This document shows, one piece after another, positions 1-5,514 of a DNA stretch of 5,844 bases (its first letter is position 1; each line of letters opens with the position of its first letter). Source of the stretch: Cyanobacteriota bacterium (GTDB lineage: Bacteria; Cyanobacteriota; Cyanobacteriia; Phormidesmidales; Phormidesmidaceae); NCBI GenBank assembly GCA_027592485.1, contig JAQCKL010000313.1:1-5844 (forward strand), written 5' to 3'. The notes beneath the pieces were generated by a model. That model was given only the letters and a program-made list of their open reading frames with translations. It did not search any database and was not told the DNA's origin. The translations under genes and the position numbers were made by a program.

Positions 1-52
1 CATCAGCAAAGTGGCTCGCAGTCTTGTCCTAACCGGACTGGCGACTGCTATA
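1..52 (-). repeat. Interspersed repeat copy 1 (element end)
   Basis: Read on the minus strand from 52 leftwards this begins TATAGCAGTCGCCA and matches positions 1873-1924 at 44 of 52 bases with no gaps, in inverted orientation. The match runs to the window edge, so the left limit is unknown. It also shares its first 14 bases exactly with the copy at 5815. A conserved short hairpin (GTCC, TAACC loop, GGAC) lies at 26-38. The TATA end faces the neighbouring gene and the body points out of the window. I infer one end of a MITE or a short non-autonomous insertion element; no transposase is visible. Confidence 0.7.
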
Positions 53-290
53 TAAGGCGGTTTCCAGGAAGGAATTGACCGGTGTTGTCGGGGTGGGTCT
101 TGCGCTCACGCCGATCGCCCCTCAACCCACCCGTTTCCATTCAATCGGTTATCCGGCAGGGTAATGAGGGCACCCCCAAGAGGTTCCCCTACATCGGTGG
201 TCGCGCATAGCCCGGTCTTTTTATTCCCAGAGATCGCCTTAACCTGGGCACTGCGATACCTCGCAACCCTGATCGCAGGACAGAGACGCC
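53..290. other. Non-coding region downstream of the kinase-like gene
   Basis: No convincing gene on either strand. Two imperfectly informative inverted repeats are visible: GGGTGGGT at 91-98 with ACCCACCC at 125-132 (26-base loop), and CTGCGAT at 251-257 with ATCGCAG at 272-278 (14-base loop). The second sits just after the stop of the minus-strand gene and could be a weak 3' end structure, but it lacks a T-run, so I do not call a terminator. Confidence 0.4.
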
Positions 291-1838
291 CTATCTGTTG
301 CCGGTGATCAGGAGGGCCTGTAATTGGGGTTCTACGGGTTGCGTCGTATCCACCGTAGTCACCTTGATTGCCTCACCGACCCCCAAGGGCTCCATCACCT
401 GGTTCGCTAATACCGCCACCGTGGCATCGGCAATATCTCCCTGCCGCGCCGCCAGCCGCTGCTTCAACACCGCTTCGGGGGCCGTGCAGTAAACCAGATT
501 CAGCGGAATCTGATGGGCTTGGGTCTGGGCGATCGCCTCGGCCCTCAGGGCCACGCGATCGTACTTGGCATCTAAAACCACGGTATAACCCTGACTGGCC
601 AGCAGAATCCCGAGGGAGAGGAGGCGATCGTAGGTCTGCTGGGTCATCTCCGGCGTATACAAGCGGTCATCGCCCCGCGCCTGCAAAGGCACCCCCGCCA
701 AATGCTTGCGAACCGCGTCAGAACGCAGTTGCACCGCCCCCAATTGGCTGGCCAACGATCGCGCCGTCGTACTTTTGCCCGAGCCTGACAGACCCGCCAT
801 TAAAATGATTCGTCCCTGCCGGGGCTGCACGTAGTCATGGGCCAGGGTGTAATACTTCGATGCGGTCTCGCTGGCCTGCTGCTTCACATCCTCAGGGATG
901 GAGGGATCCCCCAGCAAAAAGGAGGTGACTTTGGCCCTCACATAGGCTTGACGGCTCACGTACAAGGGCAATACCTGCAGCCCCTCCCAGTCGCCGGTTT
1001 GCTCCACATAGTGGCTCATAAACGTGGCCGCTAGGTCCAATCGCCCCTGGGCGGTTAGATCCATGACGATGTAGGCGATGTCATACATCACATCCACAAA
1101 CCGGAAGGGCTTGTTGAACTCGATGCAGTCAAACAGCAGCAGTTGGTCTTGCCAGTAGCAAATATTGTTCAGATGCAGATCCCCATGGCAGGCCCGAATC
1201 CAGCCGCCATCCATGCGCCGTTGCAGCAAATCTGCCTGGGTGGCAAAAAACTGATCGGTATAGGCTCGGGTGCCGTCGAACTGCGCCTGGGTCTGGGGAC
1301 CGCCGATGAAACCCAAGGTCTGCTCGTAGTTTTCATCAATGGACTGGCGCACCGCCTCGACCGTGCCGAAGCTGCGGATCTCGTCGTTGGTTTCGGCGGC
1401 CTGGTGGAATTGGGCGATCGCTTCCGCCAACTGCCGCAGCAGTGCCTCGGTCAGATCCCCCCGCTCAAACACCTGACTCAGCAGGGTCTCCTGGGGAAAC
1501 TGCCGCATCTTGACGGCGTATTCTGCTGGTTCCCCGGAGTCCGTGAGCGCAAAGGTATCACCGGTCTGGCCAATGGGGACGACGTCCAAATAAAGCGGCG
1601 CGGCTCCCCGTTGATTGAGCCGCAACTCTTCCTGACAAAAATGCTGGCGTTTTTCGAGGGTGCTGTAGTCCAAAAAGCCGAAGTTCACGGGCTTTTTGAC
1701 CTTGTAGGCGTAGTCCCCCGTCAAGAGCACATAGGACACATGGGTTTGTAGCAGCTGAATCGGTTCCTGGACCGGGTGCGGATAAAACCCCGGTTGGCTC
1801 ATGTGTTGAATTAAGGGGGGCAGCATCGCATCCACCAT
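291..1838 (-). CDS. Bifunctional APH-like phosphotransferase / P-loop kinase
   Basis: A two-domain, probably cytosolic protein of 515 residues. The N-terminal half resembles the aminoglycoside phosphotransferase-like kinase fold: a YKVKKPV segment near 45-51 (ATP-lysine region), the catalytic loop HGDLHLNN at 218-225 with Asp220 as presumed base, and a metal-binding-type LFD near 235-237. The C-terminal half is a P-loop kinase with Walker A GLSGSGKST at 349-357, then LRSD (371-374) and LDAKYD (422-427), as in the predicted-kinase group related to gluconate kinase and zeta-type enzymes. This domain order is known in proteins annotated as bifunctional aminoglycoside phosphotransferase/ATP-binding protein; the true substrate is not known and resistance should not be assumed. 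Start: the frame can open at TTG (1847), ATG (1838) or ATG (1826). I choose 1838 because AAGG lies 10 bases upstream; 1826 is also plausible. It is transcribed alone, separated from rplY by a terminator and a repeat. Confidence 0.9.
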   Translation of the reverse strand: MVDAMLPPLIQHMSQPGFYPHPVQEPIQLLQTHVSYVLLTGDYAYKVKKPVNFGFLDYSTLEKRQHFCQEELRLNQRGAAPLYLDVVPIGQTGDTFALTDSGEPAEYAVKMRQFPQETLLSQVFERGDLTEALLRQLAEAIAQFHQAAETNDEIRSFGTVEAVRQSIDENYEQTLGFIGGPQTQAQFDGTRAYTDQFFATQADLLQRRMDGGWIRACHGDLHLNNICYWQDQLLLFDCIEFNKPFRFVDVMYDIAYIVMDLTAQGRLDLAATFMSHYVEQTGDWEGLQVLPLYVSRQAYVRAKVTSFLLGDPSIPEDVKQQASETASKYYTLAHDYVQPRQGRIILMAGLSGSGKSTTARSLASQLGAVQLRSDAVRKHLAGVPLQARGDDRLYTPEMTQQTYDRLLSLGILLASQGYTVVLDAKYDRVALRAEAIAQTQAHQIPLNLVYCTAPEAVLKQRLAARQGDIADATVAVLANQVMEPLGVGEAIKVTTVDTTQPVEPQLQALLITGNR

Positions 1839-1870
1839 GACAGGCAAACCTTGATAAACGGGATACAGAA

Positions 1871-1879
1871 TCTATAGCA
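1871..1879 (-). promoter_or_regulatory. Possible extended -10 promoter inside repeat copy 2
   Basis: On the minus strand the inner end of the repeat reads TGCTATAGA, a TG-n-TATAGA extended -10 match, about 33 bases before the chosen ATG. The nearest -35-like hexamer (TTGTCC, 1896-1901) is 19 bases away and weak. If used, the mobile-element end supplies the promoter of the kinase-like gene. This is inference from motif only. Confidence 0.3.
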
Positions 1880-1924
1880 GTCACTCGTCCGGTTGGGACA
1901 AGACTGTGGGCCACTTTACTGCTG
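1873..1924 (+). repeat. Interspersed repeat copy 2 (element end)
   Basis: Begins TATAGCAGTC and is the inverted partner of positions 1-52 (44/52 identical, ungapped). A hairpin GTCC-GGTTG-GGAC lies at 1887-1899. The two copies bracket the kinase-like gene with their TATA ends pointing inward, so the gene is not conventional cargo lying between outward-pointing ends. No matching GACTGCTATA end is found to the right before rplY, so this is a solitary or degraded end. Confidence 0.7.
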
Positions 1925-2027
1925 GGCACAGCCTCAGATGGGCGCTCTTTAGCCTCAGCAAAGGGGCCAACGGGGTATTAACGGGCCAGGGTCTTGAAGG
2001 GTTAGGGCAAATCTGCCCAATGCCTAA

Positions 2028-2063
2028 GCAAAAGGCCAAGGAGCACTGACCTTGGCCTTTTGC
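2028..2063 (-). terminator. Hairpin terminator after rplY
   Basis: GCAAAAGGCCAAGG (2028-2041) pairs perfectly over 14 bp with CCTTGGCCTTTTGC (2050-2063), with an 8-base loop. It begins 53 bases after the rplY stop. The T-tract is short and partly inside the stem (TTTTGCTT on the minus strand), so efficiency is uncertain. A smaller hairpin, GGGCA-AATC-TGCCC at 2005-2018, follows. Confidence 0.65.
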
Positions 2064-2082
2064 AACAACCGATGGACGGGAA

Positions 2083-2105
2083 TGGGCACAGGGGGGCATT
2101 GCCCA
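2083..2105. repeat. Short GC-rich inverted repeat
   Basis: TGGGCA (2083-2088) and TGCCCA (2100-2105) form a 6-bp inverted repeat, with the near-palindrome GGGCATTGCCC at 2094-2104. It lies between the rplY stop and its terminator. The adjoining CCCACCCTAG (2102-2111) recurs in inverted form at 3943-3952. It resembles small GC-rich palindromic repeats often seen between cyanobacterial genes; function unknown. Confidence 0.35.
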
Positions 2106-2116
2106 CCCTAGGGCGA

Positions 2117-2419
2117 TTAAGCGACCTCAGGCTTTTCGACAAAGAAGCTGACGTGATAGATCTCCTGCTTCCAGGGGTGCTTTTGCACTTCCTGTAGAAC
2201 CACTTCACCGTTCCAGGACAGATCAGGAATATTCAAAGTAAAGGGGGCTTTGCCCTTGATTTTCCGCCGTAGGGCTTCGAAATCATAGGCCGATACCGAC
2301 AGCATGATCGATTCGGTCCCGTTGTGGCCGTAGAGCACAGCAGGGACGAGTCCCTCACGGCGCAGGGCTCTGGGGTTCTTGCCGGTTTCACGCTTGCTGC
2401 AATCAATGGAAATTGACAT
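2117..2419 (-). CDS. rplY: 50S ribosomal protein L25
   Basis: A 100-residue protein matching the single-domain L25 family, which binds 5S rRNA in the large ribosomal subunit. Visible family features are the basic N-terminal segment SKRETGKNPRALRREGLVPA (residues 8-27) followed by VLYGHNG, and the C-terminal motif QEVQKHPWKQEIYHVSFF near 76-93. It has no long C-terminal extension of the TL5/Ctc kind, so it is the short form, and it looks complete. It starts at ATG with no evident Shine-Dalgarno sequence, which is common in cyanobacteria. It lies 79 bp downstream of purA on the same strand with no strong terminator between, so co-transcription from the purA promoter is likely; a weak own promoter in the gap cannot be excluded. 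Confidence 0.93.
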   Translation of the reverse strand: MSISIDCSKRETGKNPRALRREGLVPAVLYGHNGTESIMLSVSAYDFEALRRKIKGKAPFTLNIPDLSWNGEVVLQEVQKHPWKQEIYHVSFFVEKPEVA

Positions 2420-2498
2420 GGGATTTTGAGTTACACCTAAAGTCGAGGGTTGAACAAAACTGTTGGGCTGAGGGTGGGGTCACCTTCGGGGCCACCGT

Positions 2499-3836
2499 CT
2501 AGGCCACCTGCGGGGTGATGCCGTTCTCGTAGAGCAGCGCCCGCTTCGGACCATGGATGGGATCTTCCACAATAATGGTTTGATCGCGACTTGCGCCGAG
2601 AGAAACGATCGCGATCGGCACTTCCATCAATTCCGCCAAGAACTTGAGGTAGTTCAAGGCCTCTTGGGGGAGATCATCCAAGGATTTGCAATGGGATGTG
2701 GATTGCTTCCAGCCGGGCATGGTCTTGTAGATGGGTTGGCAGCGGGCAAACTGGCGAGCGCTGCTGGGCAGTTCGTGATGCTTTTCCCCATCAATTTCAT
2801 AGGCCACGCAAACCTGGATTTCCTCCATCTCATCCAAGACATCGAGCTTGGTGATGGCCACACAGTCGATGCCATTGATCCGGACCGCATAGCGACCAAT
2901 CACCGCATCAAACCAACCACAGCGCCGCTGCCGTCCGGTGGTGGTGCCAAACTCAGCCCCGAGGGCACAGAGCTGATCCCCTAGGCCATCGCATAGCTCC
3001 GTGGGAAATGGCCCCTCACCCACTCGGGTGGTGTAAGCCTTGGCCACCCCAATTACCCGGTCAATCATGGTCGGTCCGACCCCAGAGCCAATGCAGGCTC
3101 CTCCCGCCACTGGGTTTGAGGAGGTCACATAGGGATAGGTGCCGTGGTCGAGGTCGAGGAGGGTGCCTTGAGCCCCCTCAAACAAAATATTTTTGCGTTG
3201 GCGCACCGCCTGGTTGATTAACAAAGAGCTATCAACCACATGGGACCGCAGGCGATCGGCATAGCCCATGTACTCTTCGATCACCGCCTTGGCATCTAGG
3301 GGGGGTAAGTCGTAGAGGTTTTCCAGCACCACGTTTTTGTACTGGACGGTCCACTCAATCTGCTCCTTCAGGACCTCGGTCTCCATCAGGTCAATGATCC
3401 GGATGCCGGTCCGTTCAGATTTATCGGCATAGGTGGGGCCAATGCCCCGCTTGGTGGTGCCGATCTTTTTGTTGCCGCGCCGCTCCTCTGCCGCCTGATC
3501 AATCATGCGGTGATAGGGCATGGTGACGTGGGCGGAGCTGGAAATAAAGAGGTTTTCTGCAGAGATACCCAGCTCTGCCAGGGTATCGAGTTCAACAATC
3601 AGCGCCTTTGGATCGATAACGGTGCCATTGCCGATCACGCATTCTGTATCAGGGTAGAGAATGCCTGATGGAATCAGATGTAGCTTGAAGGTTTGGCCCT
3701 TGACAACAACGGTATGTCCTGCGTTGACGCCCCCTTGGTAGCGAACTACGACATGGGCAGACCTGCTGAGCAGATCCGTAATTTTTCCTTTACCTTCATC
3801 GCCCCATTGGGCACCAATCACAACGACGTTTGCCAA
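2499..3836 (-). CDS. purA: Adenylosuccinate synthetase
   Basis: PurA catalyses the GTP-dependent joining of IMP and aspartate to give adenylosuccinate, the first committed step from IMP to AMP, in the cytosol. The 445 residues are full length for the family. Key features: QWGDEGKGK at 10-18 with the catalytic Asp13; NAGHT with His41; the second signature GIGPTYADK-SER at 131-142; the IMP-loop region GTTTGRQRRCGW at 297-308; the guanine-recognition TKLD at 329-332; and SLGASRDQT near 412-420. The start codon is TTG (minus strand, 3834-3836). An in-frame TAG lies five codons upstream with no ATG between, and the resulting N-terminus MANVVVIGAQ has the canonical length, so TTG is well supported. 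No clear Shine-Dalgarno precedes it. rplY follows on the same strand; a deaminase-like gene is divergent. Confidence 0.97.
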   Translation of the reverse strand: MANVVVIGAQWGDEGKGKITDLLSRSAHVVVRYQGGVNAGHTVVVKGQTFKLHLIPSGILYPDTECVIGNGTVIDPKALIVELDTLAELGISAENLFISSSAHVTMPYHRMIDQAAEERRGNKKIGTTKRGIGPTYADKSERTGIRIIDLMETEVLKEQIEWTVQYKNVVLENLYDLPPLDAKAVIEEYMGYADRLRSHVVDSSLLINQAVRQRKNILFEGAQGTLLDLDHGTYPYVTSSNPVAGGACIGSGVGPTMIDRVIGVAKAYTTRVGEGPFPTELCDGLGDQLCALGAEFGTTTGRQRRCGWFDAVIGRYAVRINGIDCVAITKLDVLDEMEEIQVCVAYEIDGEKHHELPSSARQFARCQPIYKTMPGWKQSTSHCKSLDDLPQEALNYLKFLAELMEVPIAIVSLGASRDQTIIVEDPIHGPKRALLYENGITPQVA

Positions 3837-3869
3837 GAGATTCTGAGCCTAGCTTTCACACAAATGATC

Positions 3870-3899
3870 ATTATCTATAGGCTTTCTTCCCTATGTCAA
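3870..3899 (-). promoter_or_regulatory. Sigma70-type promoter of purA
   Basis: On the minus strand a perfect -35 TTGACA (3894-3899) is followed, 18 bases on, by GATAAT (3870-3875); TAGATA (3872-3877, spacing 16) is an alternative -10. Transcription would start near 3862, giving a leader of about 26 bases before the TTG start of purA. The motif match is good; use in the cell is inferred. Confidence 0.6.
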
Positions 3900-3954
3900 G
3901 GCAGCAAACCCCAAGACGCATATCGTTTCGGACCGATCTGTCTAGGGTGGGGGC

Positions 3955-3968
3955 GGGGCGATCGCCCC
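3955..3968. repeat. HIP1-centred 14-bp palindrome
   Basis: GGGGCGATCGCCCC is a perfect palindrome around HIP1 GCGATCGC (3958-3965), the highly iterated octamer of many cyanobacterial genomes. It sits in the purA/deaminase intergenic region. Other exact HIP1 copies are at 529-536 and 1414-1421, both inside the kinase-like gene, and at 5525-5532. Confidence 0.7.
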
Positions 3969-4088
3969 CCTACGAAAACCCCAAAAGGACCTACACAGTC
4001 CCCCCCAAAGACTTCAAGATTGCGGTACAACAGGTAAATAACATTTAGTTTTAAGTTTTTTTAAGCTCCAGTCATTATTAAATTTCCA

Positions 4089-4117
4089 TAGCCCGCTGTC
4101 GATGTTTAGCCCGCTGT
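4089..4117 (+). promoter_or_regulatory. 11-bp direct repeat upstream of deaminase-like gene
   Basis: TAGCCCGCTGT occurs at 4089-4099 and again at 4107-4117, exactly 18 bp apart, about 30-58 bp before the start codon. A spaced direct repeat in this position could be an operator or a leader-RNA element. No protein is known to me that binds this sequence. Confidence 0.3.
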
Positions 4118-4134
4118 AGTCCTCTTTTATTATT

Positions 4135-4138
4135 GGAG
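4135..4138 (+). promoter_or_regulatory. Shine-Dalgarno site of deaminase-like gene
   Basis: GGAG lies 8 bases before the ATG at 4147. It fixes the start of the deaminase-like gene and contrasts with purA and rplY, which have no clear site. Confidence 0.7.
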
Positions 4139-4146
4139 TCAATCCT

Positions 4147-5196
4147 ATGAGTCTTTATGCTGAACTTCACCGTCATTTAGGCGGCTCCGTTGTCCCCCGC
4201 ATTCTCTGGCGTTATTTCCAGCGCAATTGCCCCGATATTGCCGCCCCCTTTGCCGATTACGCCGCCTTCGAAGACTTCTATACCCGCCCCCGCAACACCC
4301 TGGCGGAGTACCTGGAACTGCACACCCTGGTAGAAAGTGTGCAAACCGAAGCAGCCTTGCCTTACTTTATTTATCGCTTGATTCGCGGGGCTTATATTTT
4401 CGAGAACTTGGCTTACTTAGAGCTGCGCTACACCCCCTACCTACGCACCCCTGAGCATCTCTCCCAGGGGGAGCGGATCGATGCCATGGCGAAGATTGTC
4501 GAGATTGTGGGACGGGCCAGCCAGCAGACCGAATATCCGGTCGTTACCCGTCAAATCCTGTGCATGCACTCGCGGCTACCCTACGAGGTGAACCGCGCCA
4601 TTGTCGATCTAGCCGTCCAATATCCCCAGTACGTCTGTGCTGTGGATATTGCGGGGGGTGACGCCCAATATGGGGAGCGGTTGGATGAGTTTACAAGGCT
4701 ATACGAGTACGCCCGTAACGCTGGCCTCAAAACCACCGGTCATGTGTTTGAGACCGAGGCCGGTTGCTATCCAGAACTGCTGCCTTACCTGATGCGCATC
4801 GGTCACGGCATCCAGATTCCTCTGAAGTACCCGGAACTGTTGCCAGAGGTGGCGGCAAGGGGCCAGTGTCTAGAAATTTGTCCGACCACCTATTTCAAAA
4901 CCGGCACTCTGCAGGACATGAGCCAGCTCAAAGTCGTCTTCGATCGCTGCTTTGAAGCGGGGGTGGATATCGCCATTTGCACCGATAACGCTGGGCTGCA
5001 CGATGTCCGCTTGCCCTTTGAGTACGAAAGCCTGCTCACCCAGGATGTGATCGGCTTTGACGAGCTGCGGGCCTGCCAAGAAGCTGCCTTCCGCCATGCC
5101 TTTGCCTGGCCCCACGATCGCCAGCCCAGCTCTCTGCTCACCGACATCCTCCATGCTCCCCGTGAGCGGACTAAGACCCCGGTGCTGCAAGGGTAA
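4147..5196 (+). CDS. Adenosine deaminase superfamily protein
   Basis: A 349-residue metal-dependent hydrolase of the adenosine/AMP deaminase superfamily, probably cytosolic. The zinc site is complete: His8 and His10 (ELHRHLGGS), His199 (TGHVFE) and Asp280 (CTDN). The expected catalytic Glu202 and His220 (RIGHG) are present, as are DIAGGD at 167-172, where adenosine deaminases have DLAGDE, and LEICPTTYFKTG at 242-253. Length is normal for adenosine deaminase. The residue after the zinc Asp is Asn281, where classical enzymes have Asp (mouse Asp296, which contacts purine N7), so the substrate may not be adenosine. I therefore give no gene symbol. The ATG has a good Shine-Dalgarno site. The gene is divergent from purA, whose pathway it may oppose. 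Its last codon and stop lie inside a GC-rich repeat. A bidirectional terminator follows 94 bases later. Confidence 0.88.
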   Translation: MSLYAELHRHLGGSVVPRILWRYFQRNCPDIAAPFADYAAFEDFYTRPRNTLAEYLELHTLVESVQTEAALPYFIYRLIRGAYIFENLAYLELRYTPYLRTPEHLSQGERIDAMAKIVEIVGRASQQTEYPVVTRQILCMHSRLPYEVNRAIVDLAVQYPQYVCAVDIAGGDAQYGERLDEFTRLYEYARNAGLKTTGHVFETEAGCYPELLPYLMRIGHGIQIPLKYPELLPEVAARGQCLEICPTTYFKTGTLQDMSQLKVVFDRCFEAGVDIAICTDNAGLHDVRLPFEYESLLTQDVIGFDELRACQEAAFRHAFAWPHDRQPSSLLTDILHAPRERTKTPVLQG

Positions 5197-5267
5197 CCCA
5201 CCCTGGCCTACGGCCACCCGAGGAGGGTAACCCACCCCGGCCTGCGGCCACCCCTCCCGAGGAGGGG
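5191..5267. repeat. Two tandem copies of a GC-rich intergenic repeat
   Basis: Copy 1 (5191-5227) and copy 2 (5225-5267) both begin GGGTAACCCACCC, continue with GGCC-TAC/TGC-GGCC mini-hairpins (5205-5215 and 5239-5249), and end GAGGAGGG, at a 34-bp offset. Copy 2 has five extra bases that complete a CCCCTCC-CGA-GGAGGGG hairpin (5251-5267); copy 1 lacks them. The TAA stop of the deaminase-like gene (5194-5196) is within copy 1. The form resembles dispersed GC-rich palindromic repeats in cyanobacteria, but I cannot check copy number. Confidence 0.7.
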
Positions 5268-5290
5268 ATGGTTTAGTCGGGTTGTTTGTT

Positions 5291-5329
5291 TAAAAGCCCC
5301 CTCATGGGACAACCATGAGGGGGCTTTTA
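5291..5329. terminator. Bidirectional intrinsic terminator
   Basis: TAAAAGCCCCCTCATGG (5291-5307) pairs perfectly with CCATGAGGGGGCTTTTA (5313-5329): 17 bp, 5-base loop GACAA. The A-run on the left and T-run on the right give a GC-rich stem with a T-tract on either strand. It lies between the plus-strand deaminase-like gene and the minus-strand repeat frame, which converge here, and can serve both. Confidence 0.88.
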
Positions 5330-5514
5330 GGTAGGGGTTAAGCAGACTCACAAGCGGCCCAGTATGGTTGGGCAGAGTCTGCCTCACGCCCTGATGGGGA
5401 GACGCGTTGGGGAACACGGGGGGCAGCAGGAGACAACTCTAGCTGGAGTTGATCGAGCAGGTTATGGACGCGGGTCCGGGGACAAGGGGCGGTATGCATG
5501 GGGAGGGTCCTCAT
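5330..5514. other. Non-coding, partly self-complementary region
   Basis: No gene is supported. GCAGACTC (5342-5349) pairs with GAGTCTGC (5375-5382), and inside it GCCCA (5357-5361) pairs with TGGGC (5369-5373), giving a two-part stem with one bulge. The rest is G-rich. The 12-mer GGAGTTGATCGA near 5445-5456 also occurs in the tandem array (5784-5795), possibly a decayed remnant. Confidence 0.4.

Larger units (their letters stand above)
3837..4146. other. Divergent intergenic region, purA and deaminase-like gene
   Basis: No gene is supported in these 310 bases. The left part holds the purA promoter. The centre holds a G/C-run segment with the 14-bp palindrome at 3955-3968 and several C-runs. 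The right part is AT-rich (T and A runs at 4040-4085), followed by an 11-bp direct repeat and the Shine-Dalgarno site of the plus-strand gene. I find no convincing plus-strand -35/-10 pair, though TATTAA at 4076-4081 is one possible -10. Confidence 0.6.

Noticed and set aside
1143..1751. A 202-codon plus-strand open frame opposite the kinase-like gene
   Set aside because: It is antisense to a gene with clear catalytic motifs, shows no recognisable domain, and reflects the high-GC codon pattern of the real strand.
1..1924. Composite transposon carrying the kinase-like gene
   Set aside because: The repeat ends point toward the gene rather than away from it, and there is no transposase in the segment.
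1558..1929. A 123-codon minus-strand open frame overlapping the start of the kinase-like gene
   Set aside because: It is out of frame with the supported gene, runs through the interspersed repeat, and has a low-complexity arbitrary composition.
2473..2496. Terminator between purA and rplY
   Set aside because: GGTGG/CCACC with a TTCG loop gives only 5 plus 2 pairs with an asymmetric internal loop and no T-tract on the minus strand.
3693..4037. A 114-codon plus-strand open frame crossing the purA start
   Set aside because: It overlaps conserved purA coding sequence and its promoter in antisense, and has no Shine-Dalgarno site or known domain.
4870..5235. Minus-strand open frames of 103 and 121 codons opposite the end of the deaminase-like gene
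   Set aside because: They are antisense to conserved active-site coding, and the longer one starts in the GC-rich repeat.
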